Part shown: in pieces, positions 27,620 through 35,898 of the stretch
How the letters are laid out: the number at the start of each line of letters is the position of its first letter
Position numbering within the stretch: the stretch's first letter is position 1
The notes under the pieces: model-generated
What the model was told of the DNA's origin: nothing
The model's database searches: none
Seen by the model: only the letters and a program-made list of their open reading frames with translations
Translations under genes and position numbers: made by a program
Assembly (NCBI GenBank): GCA_964371405.1
Contig: CAYJLV010000006.1
Span: forward strand, 62,001-126,000
DNA from: JAMHWF01 sp964371405
Lineage (GTDB): Bacteria; Pseudomonadota; Gammaproteobacteria; Burkholderiales; Burkholderiaceae_C
DNA length: 64,000 nucleotides
Direction: 5' to 3'

Positions 27620-28419
27620 GCGCCCGCGGCGCGGTGAACGAAGCATTGCTGCGCACGCATGCGCTGGCGCTGCGTGCCGGCCCGCGCGAACTCGTGCGCG
27701 GGCTCGATCTGCGCGTCGATCGAGGGCAGTTCTGGGCCGTGATCGGGCCCAACGGCGCGGGCAAGACGACGCTGCTGGCCACGCTGGCCGGCCTCGCGAA
27801 GCCGACCGGCGGGCGCGTCGAACTGCTCGGCCGCGAGCTCGATCGCTGGAAGCCGCTCGAAGCGGCGCGCCGTCGCGGCTTCCTGCCGCAGCATGTCGAG
27901 CCGCTGTTCGGCGTGTCCGTGCTGCAGGCCGTGCTGCTCGGGCGGCACCCGCACTCCGGCCGAAACGGCTGGGCGCTGTGGGAGAACGCCGACGACATGG
28001 CGCTGGCGCGCGCCGCGATCGAGCGCATGGGGCTCGCGGCGCTCGCCGCGCGCGAGGTGGCGAGCCTCTCGGGCGGCGAGCGCCAGCGCGTCGCGATCGC
28101 CAGCCTGCTGGCGCAGGACCCCGAACTCGCGCTGCTCGACGAGCCGCTGACGCACCTCGACCTGCACCACCAGCAGGCCGTGATGCGGTTGCTGCGCGAG
28201 CGCGCGCTCGAAGGCGGCGGCGCCGTCGTCGCCAGCGTGCACGACCTGTCGCTTGCCGCGCGCTATGCGACGCACGCCCTCGTCTTCGCCGGCGGCGGCC
28301 ATTGCGTCGGCGGCAACGCGGCCGACGTGCTCGACGAGGCCATACTGTCGGCGGCGTTCGCGCATCGCGTGCGGCGGCTCGCCGACGGCGACCTGGTGGC
28401 GTGGGTCGCCGGGGAATGA
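27616..28419 (+). CDS. BtuD/FecE-type ABC transporter ATP-binding protein
   Basis: A 267-residue ATPase starting at an ATG overlapping the permease stop (ATGA). Walker A is GPNGAGKTT (~residue 44), followed by FLPQHVEPLFGVSVLQAVLLGRHPH (Q-loop and the FecE-type helix), signature LSGGERQRVAIASLL, Walker B LALLDEPLTHLD and the switch His in SVHDLSLAARYA. It drives the adjacent FecCD-type permease. The stop overlaps an ATG (28416) that opens a frame through the repeat element into the binding-protein gene. Confidence 0.9.
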   Translation: MSARGAVNEALLRTHALALRAGPRELVRGLDLRVDRGQFWAVIGPNGAGKTTLLATLAGLAKPTGGRVELLGRELDRWKPLEAARRRGFLPQHVEPLFGVSVLQAVLLGRHPHSGRNGWALWENADDMALARAAIERMGLAALAAREVASLSGGERQRVAIASLLAQDPELALLDEPLTHLDLHHQQAVMRLLRERALEGGGAVVASVHDLSLAARYATHALVFAGGGHCVGGNAADVLDEAILSAAFAHRVRRLADGDLVAWVAGE

Positions 28420-28420
28420 C

Positions 28421-28493
28421 CCACCCCCGGAGCGCCTTCGGCGCCCCTCCTCGAGGGGGCGCTGCCAGCGGCCCGGTAAAGCCGGATCCGCGG
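28421..28493 (+). repeat. 73-bp intergenic repeat, copy 2
   Basis: This matches 16196-16268 at 65 of 73 positions without gaps (read by eye). Both copies begin at or just after a stop codon, share the CACCCCCGGAGCGCCT start and the GCCGGATCCGCGG end, and carry the same nested inverted repeats. Here it is in frame with the following binding-protein gene, so an ATG at 28416 could add a repeat-encoded N-terminal tail. It looks like a short mobile or REP-like element of this lineage. Confidence 0.8.
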
Positions 28494-28526
28494 CAGCCGC
28501 TGGATCGCGTCGGCGCAGCGCATCAT

Positions 28527-29405
28527 GTGGGACGTGTCCTCGCTACGGTGGCACTGGTGATATTCACGCTGCCAGCGCATTCGTTGCAGTTCGTCGACGA
28601 CACCGGCGCGACGCTCATGCTGGCGCGGCCCGCCGAGCGCATCGTGAGCCTGGCGCCGCACGTCACCGAGCTGCTCTACGCGGCCGGCGCGGGCGCGCGC
28701 GTCGTCGGCGTCGTCGCCTACAGCGACCACCCGCCCGAGGCGCGGCGCCTGCCGCGCGTCGGCGACACGCATGCGCTCGACCTGGAGCGCATCGTCGCGC
28801 TGCGCCCCGACCTCGTCATCGCGTGGCGCTCGGGCAGCCCGGCGCCGCAGCTCGACGTGCTGCGCGCGCTCGGGGTGCCGGTCTACTGGAGCGAGCCACG
28901 CACGCTCGACGCGATCGGCGACGCGATCGAGCGCTTCGGCGCGCTCGCCGGAACCGAGGCAGCTGCGCGGCCGGCGGCGCGCGCCTGGCGAGCGCGTCTC
29001 GCCGCGCTGCGTGCGCGCCATCGCGACCGGCCGCCGGTCGACGTGTTCCACCAGATCTGGGAGCAGCCGCTGATGACGGTCAACGGCCGGCATCTGATCA
29101 GCGAAGTGCTGCAGCTGTGCGGCGGGCGCAACGTGTTCGCGGCGATGACGGCGCTCGCGCCGCAGGTCGCCGCCGAAGCCGTGCTCGAAGCCGACCCCGA
29201 GGTGATCGGCACGGCCGGCAGCGGCCCACCGCGCGACGCCGGCCTCGGCCCCTGGCTCGCCTGGCCGCGACTGCGCGCCGTCGCGCTCGGCAACCTCTAT
29301 GTCGTCGACCACGATCTGATCAGCCGCCACGGCCCGCGCATCCTCGACGGCACCGAGCGCATCTGCGACGCGATCGAGGCGGCGCGCGGGCGGCGCCCGC
29401 GCTGA
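28527..29405 (+). CDS. Cobalamin-type ABC transporter substrate-binding protein (BtuF-like)
   Basis: About 292 residues from the GTG at 28527, which places a signal peptide first (VLATVALVIFTLPAHS). The mature protein is a class III binding protein: ERIVSLAPHVTELLYAAGAG, VGVVAYSDHPPEAR, DLVIAWRSGSP, and the long connecting helix. The SDHPPEA stretch and size match BtuF. The frame is also open from an ATG at 28416 that overlaps the ATPase stop; that start would read through the 73-bp repeat and put ~37 residues before the signal, so I prefer the later start. No strong ribosome-binding site decides it. Confidence 0.85.
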   Translation: MGRVLATVALVIFTLPAHSLQFVDDTGATLMLARPAERIVSLAPHVTELLYAAGAGARVVGVVAYSDHPPEARRLPRVGDTHALDLERIVALRPDLVIAWRSGSPAPQLDVLRALGVPVYWSEPRTLDAIGDAIERFGALAGTEAAARPAARAWRARLAALRARHRDRPPVDVFHQIWEQPLMTVNGRHLISEVLQLCGGRNVFAAMTALAPQVAAEAVLEADPEVIGTAGSGPPRDAGLGPWLAWPRLRAVALGNLYVVDHDLISRHGPRILDGTERICDAIEAARGRRPR

Positions 29406-29411
29406 GCGCCG

Positions 29412-29903
29412 TCACTTCGCCTCGATCAGCCTCGCCCCGAGATGCCGCGCCAGCCCTTCGGCGCCGGCGCGCATCACGCCGTTGTGGTTCCAGCGGAACA
29501 TCGGTGCGGCCAGCGGGGCGATGGCGCGCATCCACGGGCGCTGCACGTCGACGCGCCACAGGTAGCGCACGCGTGTCGTCGCTCCCTCGGGCTGCAGCTC
29601 CCACAGGCCCTCGCCGTCGAGCTCGCCGCGCGCGCGCCCGCGCAGGCGGTGCGGGCGCGCGACCTCCGTCGTCTGCACCTCGAAGCCGAGGCCGTAGCCG
29701 AGCAGGCTGCCCCATTCGAAGCGCTTCACCGAGCCGAGGCCGTCGGCTTCGCCGTCGACGAGCGGCGTCACCCTGCGCACATAGGGCCACCATTGCGGCC
29801 ACTGCTCGGGATGTGTCAGTGCGCTCCACACGCTGTCGATCGGCGCGTCGACGTGCCAATGCGACAGCAGCTCGAAGGCGGCGCGGGGCGGCGGCTCATT
29901 CAT
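29412..29903 (-). CDS. SRPBCC family protein (polyketide cyclase/START-like fold)
   Basis: A 163-residue protein with a single hydrophobic-cavity fold: FELLSHWHVDAPIDSVWSAL at the start, HPEQWPQWWPYVRRVTPL, and a C-terminal long helix ending LARHLGARLIEAK. The Trp-rich EQWPQWWP block is common in SRPBCC proteins that bind lipids or aromatics; no catalytic residues can be assigned. I start at the ATG at 29903; an upstream open frame is Arg-rich and shadows pyrC. It converges on the BtuF-like gene (six bases apart) and is divergent from pyrC. Confidence 0.82.
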   Translation of the reverse strand: MNEPPPRAAFELLSHWHVDAPIDSVWSALTHPEQWPQWWPYVRRVTPLVDGEADGLGSVKRFEWGSLLGYGLGFEVQTTEVARPHRLRGRARGELDGEGLWELQPEGATTRVRYLWRVDVQRPWMRAIAPLAAPMFRWNHNGVMRAGAEGLARHLGARLIEAK

Positions 29904-29965
29904 CGTGCCGCGGTTGTAGTGCAGCGGCGGCCGTCGTGCAATCGATGCGGTGGGACAATCGCCGC

Positions 29966-31006
29966 ATGACCGAACCGACGACGGCGCTGACGCTCGCTCG
30001 CCCCGACGACTGGCACCTGCACCTGCGCGACGGCGACGCGCTCGGCGCCGTGCTGCCGCACAGCGCACGCCAGTTCGCGCGCGCGCTGGTGATGCCGAAC
30101 CTGCGACCGCCCGTCACGACGACGGCGCAGGCGCTCGCCTACCGCGAGCGCATCGTCGCCGCGCTGCCGCCCGGCGCCGACTTCGAGCCGCTGATGTCGC
30201 TGTACCTCACCGACCTGACTCCGCCCGACGAGATCGCGCGCGCCCGCGAGGCCGGAGTCGTCGCCGTCAAGCTCTACCCGGCCGGCGCGACGACGAACAG
30301 CGACGCCGGCGTGACGGATCTGCGGCGCACGAACAAGACGCTCGAGGCGATGCAGCGCCACGGCGTGCTGCTGCTGGTGCACGGCGAGGTGACCGACCCG
30401 GGCGTCGACGTGTTCGACCGCGAGCGCGTCTTCATCGATCGCACGCTGGCGCCGCTGCACCGCGACTTCCCCGGGCTGAAGATCGTGATGGAGCACATCA
30501 CGACGCGCGACGCCGCGCAGTTCGTGCGCGACGCCGGGCCGACGCTCGCCGCGACGATCACGGCGCACCACCTGCTCTACAACCGCAACGCCATCTTCCA
30601 GGGCGGCCTGCGCCCGCACTGGTACTGCCTGCCGGTGTTGAAGCGCGAGGAGCACCGCCTCGCGCTGGTCGAGGCGGCGACGTCGGGCGACCCGAAGTTC
30701 TTCCTCGGCACCGACAGCGCGCCGCACGCCGCGCACCTGAAGGAACACGCCTGCGGCTGCGCCGGCTGCTACACGGCACTGTCTGCGCTGGAGCTGTATG
30801 CCGAGGCGTTCGACGCCGCCGGCGCGCTCGACAAGCTCGAAGGCTTCGCGTGCTGGCACGGCGCCGACTTCTACGGCCTGCCACGCAACACCGGCCGCGT
30901 GACGCTGCGCCGCGAAGCCTGGACGCTGCCCGAGAGCGTGCCGTTCGGCGCGGCTCGGCTCAAGCCGCTGTGCGGCGGTGAAACGCTGAACTGGAGACTC
31001 GCATGA
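29966..31006 (+). CDS. pyrC: Dihydroorotase, type II
   Basis: A 346-residue enzyme, nearly the length of E. coli PyrC (347/348). The binuclear zinc site is visible: HLHLRDG at residues 17-23, AVKLYPAG with the carboxylated Lys (~residue 100), LVHGEV, VMEHITT, TITAHHL and LGTDSAPH with the catalytic Asp. It cyclises N-carbamoyl-aspartate to dihydroorotate in pyrimidine synthesis. An in-frame ATG at 29945 exists, but the one at 29966 gives the family N-terminus. Its stop overlaps the next gene (ATGA). Confidence 0.95.
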   Translation: MTEPTTALTLARPDDWHLHLRDGDALGAVLPHSARQFARALVMPNLRPPVTTTAQALAYRERIVAALPPGADFEPLMSLYLTDLTPPDEIARAREAGVVAVKLYPAGATTNSDAGVTDLRRTNKTLEAMQRHGVLLLVHGEVTDPGVDVFDRERVFIDRTLAPLHRDFPGLKIVMEHITTRDAAQFVRDAGPTLAATITAHHLLYNRNAIFQGGLRPHWYCLPVLKREEHRLALVEAATSGDPKFFLGTDSAPHAAHLKEHACGCAGCYTALSALELYAEAFDAAGALDKLEGFACWHGADFYGLPRNTGRVTLRREAWTLPESVPFGAARLKPLCGGETLNWRLA

Positions 31007-31824
31007 CGCCCACCGTGATGGTCCTGATCGACGCCGACAACGTCTCGCCCGACGTGATCGAGCAGGCGCTCGAAGCAGTGGTCGCCGCGCACGGCGGGGC
31101 GCACGTGCGGCGCGCCTACTGCACGGCCGAGGCGGCGCCCAAGCATGCCGCGCTGTTCAAGCGGCTGGCGATCCGGCCGATGGTGAACCTGGCCTCGGGC
31201 AAGAACTCGACCGACATCGCGCTCGCCGTCGATGCGATGGACCTCGCCGTCGCCGAGCGGCCGGGCGTCGTCGTCATCGTGTCGTCGGACTCCGACTTCG
31301 CGCCGCTCGTGATCCGCCTGCGCGAGAAGGGCTGCCGCGTCTGCGGCATCGGCCAGGCCGGCAAGACGGGCGACGAGGTGACGCGCGTCTACGACGAGTT
31401 CCTCGAAATCGCGCACCGCGGCAGGGCGGGCGCAAAGTCGGCGACTGCTGCGCGGGCGCCGGCTGCTGCGCGGGCGCCCGCTGTTGCGAAGGCGCCGGCC
31501 GCCGCTCGGTCACCCGCTGCCGCGAAGGCGCCGGCCAAGCGTGGAGGCCGCAAGGCCGAGCCCGAGCGGTCGCCGGCCGAGCCTGCGACCGGCGCCGAGC
31601 CGACGCTGCCCGACGCCGTGCTGCGCGTGCTCGCCGCTTTGCCCAGGCTGCGCGACGGGGCACCGATGGAACTCGGCATCGCCGCCGAGCGGCTGCGCAG
31701 CAGCGGCCTGCTCGCGAAGAACGCGCCGTCGACCAAGCTGTTCAAGAAGCATCCCGAGCTGTTCACGCTGACGCCCGAGCGCCAGCCGAACCGGGTGCAG
31801 TACTGCGGTCCCTCTGAGGACTGA
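31003..31824 (+). CDS. NYN domain protein with C-terminal OST-HTH-like segment
   Basis: A 273-residue protein. Residues 1-140 form an NYN (PIN-like) nuclease domain with acidic residues D10 and D12 (VLIDADN), D71 (GKNSTDIAL) and D96/D98 (SSDSDFAPL), followed by GCRVCGIG. A ~55-residue Ala/Pro/Lys-rich linker leads to a helical end (~200-273) resembling the OST-HTH/LOTUS winged helix that binds RNA in LabA-like proteins. A predicted ribonuclease of unknown target. Start overlaps the pyrC stop by four bases. A GC hairpin terminator follows directly. Confidence 0.87.
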   Translation: MTPTVMVLIDADNVSPDVIEQALEAVVAAHGGAHVRRAYCTAEAAPKHAALFKRLAIRPMVNLASGKNSTDIALAVDAMDLAVAERPGVVVIVSSDSDFAPLVIRLREKGCRVCGIGQAGKTGDEVTRVYDEFLEIAHRGRAGAKSATAARAPAAARAPAVAKAPAAARSPAAAKAPAKRGGRKAEPERSPAEPATGAEPTLPDAVLRVLAALPRLRDGAPMELGIAAERLRSSGLLAKNAPSTKLFKKHPELFTLTPERQPNRVQYCGPSED

Positions 31825-31828
31825 AGCG

Positions 31829-31848
31829 GGCCGGCGTATGCGCCGGCC
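31829..31848. terminator. Bidirectional hairpin between convergent genes
   Basis: GGCCGGCG and CGCCGGCC form a perfect 8-bp stem around the loop TATG, five bases after the NYN stop and ten bases before the end of the convergent cysteine synthase gene. There is no T-run on either side, so it may slow polymerase or protect 3' ends and need not be a canonical intrinsic terminator. Confidence 0.55.
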
Positions 31849-31857
31849 GAGGGGCCG

Positions 31858-32772
31858 TCATGCAGGCAGGAAGCCCTCGATAGACAGGTAGCGCTCGCCG
31901 CTGTCGTAGTTGAAGCCGAGCACCGTGGCGCCGGCGGGCAGCTCGGGCAGCTTCTGCTCGATCGCCGCCAGCGTCGCGCCCGACGAGACGCCGACCAGGA
32001 GCCCTTCCTCGCGCGCGCAACGCCGCGCCATCTCGCGCGCCGCCTCGGCCTCGACCTGGATCACGCCGTCGAGCAGGCCGGTATGCAGATTGGCCGGGAT
32101 GAAGCCGGCTCCGATGCCCTGGATCGGATGCGGCGCCGGCGCGCCACCCGAGATGACGGGCGAGGCTGTGGGCTCGACGGCATAGACCTTGAGCCGCGGC
32201 CACGCCTGCTTGAGCACCTGCGCGCAGCCCGTGAGGTGGCCGCCGGTGCCGACGCCCGTGATCAGCGCGTCGAGCCCCTCGGGGAAGTCGGCGAGGATCT
32301 CCTGCGCCGTCGTGTTGACGTGCGCGGCGATGTTGGCCGGGTTGTCGAACTGCTGCGGTATCCAGGCACCGCGCGTCGCGGCGACGATTTCGTGCGCGCG
32401 CGCGATCGCGCCCTTCATGCCCTGCTCGCGCGGCGTCAGCTCGAAGGTCGCACCGTAGGCGAGCATCAGGCGGCGCCTCTCGACGCTCATGCTGTCGGGC
32501 ATCACGAGCACCAGCTTGTAGCCCTTGACGGCGGCGACCATCGCCAGCCCGATGCCCGTGTTGCCCGAGGTCGGCTCGACGATCGTGCCGCCCGGCGCGA
32601 GGCGGCCGCGGCGCTCGGCGTCTTCCACCATCGCCAGCGCGATGCGGTCCTTGATCGAGCCGCCGGGGTTTGCGCGCTCCGACTTGATCCACACCGCGCG
32701 CGCGCCGAACAGGCGGTTGATGCGGATGTGCGGCGTGTTGCCGATGCTCTGCAGGACGTTGTCGAATCTCAT
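31858..32772 (-). CDS. cysK: Cysteine synthase (O-acetylserine sulfhydrylase)
   Basis: A 304-residue PLP enzyme. The Schiff-base Lys is K41 in NPGGSIKDRIA, the substrate loop EPTSGNTGIGLAM, and the phosphate-binding Gly-rich loop TGVGTGGHLTG. It makes L-cysteine from O-acetylserine and sulfide. The C-terminal GVSSGATLAAI, which contacts the PLP ring N, is intact. Length fits both CysK and CysM; the sequence reads more like CysK. AAGGTGA precedes the ATG at 32772. It is divergent from rnpB, whose -10 lies about 40 bases away. Confidence 0.92.
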   Translation of the reverse strand: MRFDNVLQSIGNTPHIRINRLFGARAVWIKSERANPGGSIKDRIALAMVEDAERRGRLAPGGTIVEPTSGNTGIGLAMVAAVKGYKLVLVMPDSMSVERRRLMLAYGATFELTPREQGMKGAIARAHEIVAATRGAWIPQQFDNPANIAAHVNTTAQEILADFPEGLDALITGVGTGGHLTGCAQVLKQAWPRLKVYAVEPTASPVISGGAPAPHPIQGIGAGFIPANLHTGLLDGVIQVEAEAAREMARRCAREEGLLVGVSSGATLAAIEQKLPELPAGATVLGFNYDSGERYLSIEGFLPA

Positions 32773-32811
32773 GCGGTCACCTTGCCGGCGGCGCGATTAC
32801 GTTCGCGGGGC

Positions 32812-32817
32812 GATAAT
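32812..32817 (+). promoter_or_regulatory. -10 box of the RNase P RNA promoter
   Basis: GATAAT (five of six to consensus) ends seven bases before the first paired base of rnpB, the expected distance to the transcription start. No good -35 is seen at 16-18 bases upstream. Confidence 0.5.
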
Positions 32818-32824
32818 CGTAACC

Positions 32825-33172
32825 GTGAAGCGGGTCAGACCGCCGCCGGTGCAACCGCCGCAAGGCCGCACGGGAGGAAGGTCCGGACTGCACAGGGCAG
32901 CGTAGCAGGCAACACCTGTCCACCGCGAGGTGAGGATCAGAGCAACAGAGACGAGTCGGCGAGCGGCTTCGCAAGAGGCCGCGCGCCGGGTGAAACGGGC
33001 AATCTCTACGCGCAGCAACACCGAATAGGCCGGCGTCGATGTGGTCCCGCGGAGCCGGCGGGTAGGTGGCACCGAGCCGTTCCAGCGATGGGCGGCCCAG
33101 AGGAATGGCGGTCACGGCCGGGCGCCGCAAGGCATCCGGCTGCACAGAATCCGGCCTATCGACCCGCTTCAC
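32825..33172 (+). ncRNA. rnpB: RNase P RNA (bacterial type A)
   Basis: The catalytic RNA that matures tRNA 5' ends. The outer P1 helix is explicit: GTGAAGCGGGTC at 32825-32836 pairs with GACCCGCTTCAC at 33161-33172. Between them stand the conserved cores in order: GGGAGGAAGGTCCGGACT (CR I), the ACAGAGACGAG segment, GGTGAAACGG (CR II/III), AGAGGAATGG, and ACAGAATCCGGC (CR V). The length of 348 bases and the layout fit beta-proteobacterial type A RNA. The exact ends may extend a few bases beyond P1. The MFS gene starts 61 bases downstream. Confidence 0.96.
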
Positions 33173-33233
33173 GCATTGTTTGTCCGCGCTTCCTCGTTCA
33201 CTTTGCGCGCCCGACGGCGACGCCACCCGACGC

Positions 33234-34439
33234 ATGAATCCCAACGCCCATCTCCTGTGGCCCGGCCCGCGCTGGACGCTCGCCGTGCTGCTGGCGCTGC
33301 TGAGCATGCTCGGCCCGTTCTCGATCGACACCTACCTGCCGGCGTTCACCGGCATCGCGCGATCGATCGGCGCGACGCCGGTCGAGATGCAGCAGACGCT
33401 GTCGGCCTACCTGTTCGGCTTCGCGGCGATGAACCTGTTCCACGGGTCGCTGTCCGACAGCCTCGGCCGCCGCCGCGTGATCCTGTGGGGGCTGGCCGTA
33501 TTCACGGTCGCCAGCGCGGGCTGCGCGCTGTCGCCGCACATCGGCGCGCTGGTGTTCTTTCGCGCGCTGCAGGGCATGGCGGCGGGCGTCGGCCTGGTCG
33601 TCGTGCGCGCCGTGATCCGCGACATGTTCCCGCCGGACGACGCGCAGCGCGTGATGGCGCAGGTGACGATCTTCTTCGGCGTCGCGCCGGCGATCGCGCC
33701 GATGATCGGCGGACTGATGATTGCGCACACCGACTGGCACGCCATCTTCTGGCTGCTGGCGGCGATCGGCGCGGTGCTGTGGGGCGTCAACTGGCGCTGG
33801 CTGCCCGAAACGCTCGATCCGGCGCAACGCCAGTCGATGCGCGTCGGCCCCCTGCTGCGCGGCTACTGGCAGCTCGGCTCGAACCCGCGCTTCATCGCAC
33901 TGGCGTTCGCCAGCGGCATCCCGTTCAACGGCCTGTTCCTCTACGTCCTGTCGGCGCCGGTGTTCCTCGGCGAGATCCTCGGCCTCGCGCCGACGCAGTT
34001 CTTCTGGTTCTTCGTCCTCAACGTCGGCGGCATCATGGCCGGATCGTGGCTGAGCGGCCGGCTGGCCGGGCGAATTGCGCCCGAGCGCCAGATCCGCCAC
34101 GGCTTCGTCGTCATGCTGGCGATCTGCGTCGTCAACCTCGGCTATGCGCTGGCGTTCCCGTCGACGGCGCCGTGGGCGCTGCTGCCGATCGCCGTGTTCT
34201 CGTTCGGCTGGGCGCTGATGGTGCCCGTCGTCACGCTGATGGTGCTCGACCTCGCGCCCGAGCGGCGCGGCATGGCATCGTCGCTGCAGGCCTTCATCGG
34301 CAGCGCCGCCAACGGCTTCGTCGCCGGCGTGATCTCGCCGCTGGTGATGCACTCGGCGGTCGGGCTGGCGGCCGCGGCGCTGGCGATGCTGGGCATCGGC
34401 ATCGGCGCGTGGCTGTGGGTCAAGCCGCGGGTGACGTAG
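33234..34439 (+). CDS. MFS transporter, Bcr/CflA drug-resistance type
   Basis: A 401-residue protein with twelve hydrophobic helices. The family-specific start SIDTYLPAFTGIARSIGATP, motif A as GSLSDSLGRRRVILWG between helices 2 and 3, and RALQGMAAGVGLVVVRAVIRDMF (motif C-like) identify the DHA1/Bcr-CflA group, proton-driven exporters of antibiotics such as bicyclomycin or of small metabolites. I chose the ATG at 33234; the open frame upstream overlaps rnpB. No regulator lies next to it. Confidence 0.9.
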   Translation: MNPNAHLLWPGPRWTLAVLLALLSMLGPFSIDTYLPAFTGIARSIGATPVEMQQTLSAYLFGFAAMNLFHGSLSDSLGRRRVILWGLAVFTVASAGCALSPHIGALVFFRALQGMAAGVGLVVVRAVIRDMFPPDDAQRVMAQVTIFFGVAPAIAPMIGGLMIAHTDWHAIFWLLAAIGAVLWGVNWRWLPETLDPAQRQSMRVGPLLRGYWQLGSNPRFIALAFASGIPFNGLFLYVLSAPVFLGEILGLAPTQFFWFFVLNVGGIMAGSWLSGRLAGRIAPERQIRHGFVVMLAICVVNLGYALAFPSTAPWALLPIAVFSFGWALMVPVVTLMVLDLAPERRGMASSLQAFIGSAANGFVAGVISPLVMHSAVGLAAAALAMLGIGIGAWLWVKPRVT

Positions 34440-34536
34440 TCGGGGCGCCGTCGCGTCTGTCACGCGGCGGATGTGCAGGCCGACGCGCCCGGCGCGTGTT
34501 TCTCAAGTCTCGTCATGCCGCAGCCGATAACGGCGC

Positions 34537-35898
34537 ATGACGAAGAAGGACACTGCCGCGACCGACGACGCCACCGTCGTGCTGCCCGCCGGGGAGGGCG
34601 GGCGGCGCCGCTTCGTGCCGTCGCGCAAGATGATGATCATCGGCGGCGGCGCGACGCTGGTCCTGGCGCTCGCCGCCACGGCGACTTGGGCGCTGTGGCC
34701 CAAGTCCGAGCCGGCACCCGCGTCGAAGTCGGCGAAGGCGAAGGACAAGGCGAAGGCTGCCGCGCGCAAGGCGTCCGATGCGGCCGGCGCTGAAGCGACC
34801 GAGGCCGCCGCTCCGGCGGCCGTTGCGGCCGCGCAGGCTGCTGCGTCGGCCGTGACGGCGGCGCCGCCCGTGCCCGTCGCCACAGCAGCACCGCCCGTGT
34901 CCGCCGCCAAGGCGGCTCCGGCTCTGCCGCCCGCCGAAGCGGCGCCCGCGCCGACGGCTGCCGCGCCGACCGCCGGCACCCCGGCCGAGGACTCGATGGA
35001 CAAGCTGCGTCGCCGCCTGGGCGAGACGCTGGGCGGCACGACGAAGGTCGAGGCCGGTGCGCCGGGCGAGCTGCGTCTGGTCGCGACGCGGCCCGCCGCG
35101 TCGCCGGCGGATGCCGCCGACGGGCCGCGCCGTATCGCGCGCGCCGATCTGCCGCGCGGCGACGGCGCCGCACCCGCGCCGCGCCGCGCCGCACGAGAGG
35201 CCGGCACCGCCGGCGGTGCGCACGCCGCGCACTGGGACTACGAAGGCGTCGGCGGCCCCGCCGAGTGGGCGCGCCTGAATCCCGCGAACACGGCCTGCAT
35301 CAGCGGCAAGCGCCAGAGCCCGATCGACATCCGCGACGGCATCAAGGTCGAGCTCGACGCGGTGCGCTTCGCCTACCGGCCGAGTGCGTTCCGCGTCGTC
35401 GACAACGGCCACACGGTGCAGGTCAACGTGGCGGGCGGCAACACGATCACGGTGCAGGGCCGCGACTACGAGCTGCAGCAGTTCCACTTTCACCGTCCGT
35501 CGGAGGAACACGTCAACGGCCGCCAGTACGACATGGTCGCGCACCTGGTGCACAAGGACGCGCAAGGCCGCGTCGCCGTCGTCGCCGTGCTGCTCGACCG
35601 CGGCGCCGCGCAGCCCATCGTGCAGGCGGTGTGGAACAACCTGCCGCTCGAGAAGAACGACGAAGTCGCCGCGCAGCAGCCGCTCGACCTGGAGCGCCTG
35701 CTGCCCGAGGACCGGCGCTACTACACCTACATGGGGTCGCTGACGACGCCGCCGTGCAGCGAAGGCGTGCTGTGGATGGTGATGAAGCACCCGGTGCCGG
35801 TGTCGCCGGAGCAGATCGCCGTCTTCGCGCGGCTGTATCCGATGAATGCGCGGCCGCTGCAGCCGCTGCATGGGCGGCTGATCAAGGAATCGAACTGA
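34537..35898 (+). CDS. Membrane-anchored alpha-carbonic anhydrase
   Basis: A 453-residue protein. A short cytoplasmic N-terminus leads to one transmembrane helix (~33-54), then a ~170-residue Ala/Pro/Lys-rich linker, then an alpha-carbonic anhydrase domain (~228-453). The zinc ligands are H317, H319 (QFHFHRPSEEH) and H336 (VAHLVHKD), with GSLTTPPCSEGVLWMV and SPIDIRDG as further signatures. The catalytic domain would face the periplasm and interconvert CO2 and bicarbonate. The long tethered form differs from the usual signal-peptide-cleaved enzyme. Its 3' end overlaps the next gene tail-to-tail by 17 bases. Confidence 0.9.
   Translation: MTKKDTAATDDATVVLPAGEGGRRRFVPSRKMMIIGGGATLVLALAATATWALWPKSEPAPASKSAKAKDKAKAAARKASDAAGAEATEAAAPAAVAAAQAAASAVTAAPPVPVATAAPPVSAAKAAPALPPAEAAPAPTAAAPTAGTPAEDSMDKLRRRLGETLGGTTKVEAGAPGELRLVATRPAASPADAADGPRRIARADLPRGDGAAPAPRRAAREAGTAGGAHAAHWDYEGVGGPAEWARLNPANTACISGKRQSPIDIRDGIKVELDAVRFAYRPSAFRVVDNGHTVQVNVAGGNTITVQGRDYELQQFHFHRPSEEHVNGRQYDMVAHLVHKDAQGRVAVVAVLLDRGAAQPIVQAVWNNLPLEKNDEVAAQQPLDLERLLPEDRRYYTYMGSLTTPPCSEGVLWMVMKHPVPVSPEQIAVFARLYPMNARPLQPLHGRLIKESN

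Noticed and set aside
26585..28416. A cobalamin riboswitch controlling the BtuCDF-like genes
   Set aside because: The permease start overlaps the gltL stop and the ATPase start overlaps the permease stop, so there is no leader RNA long enough for one.
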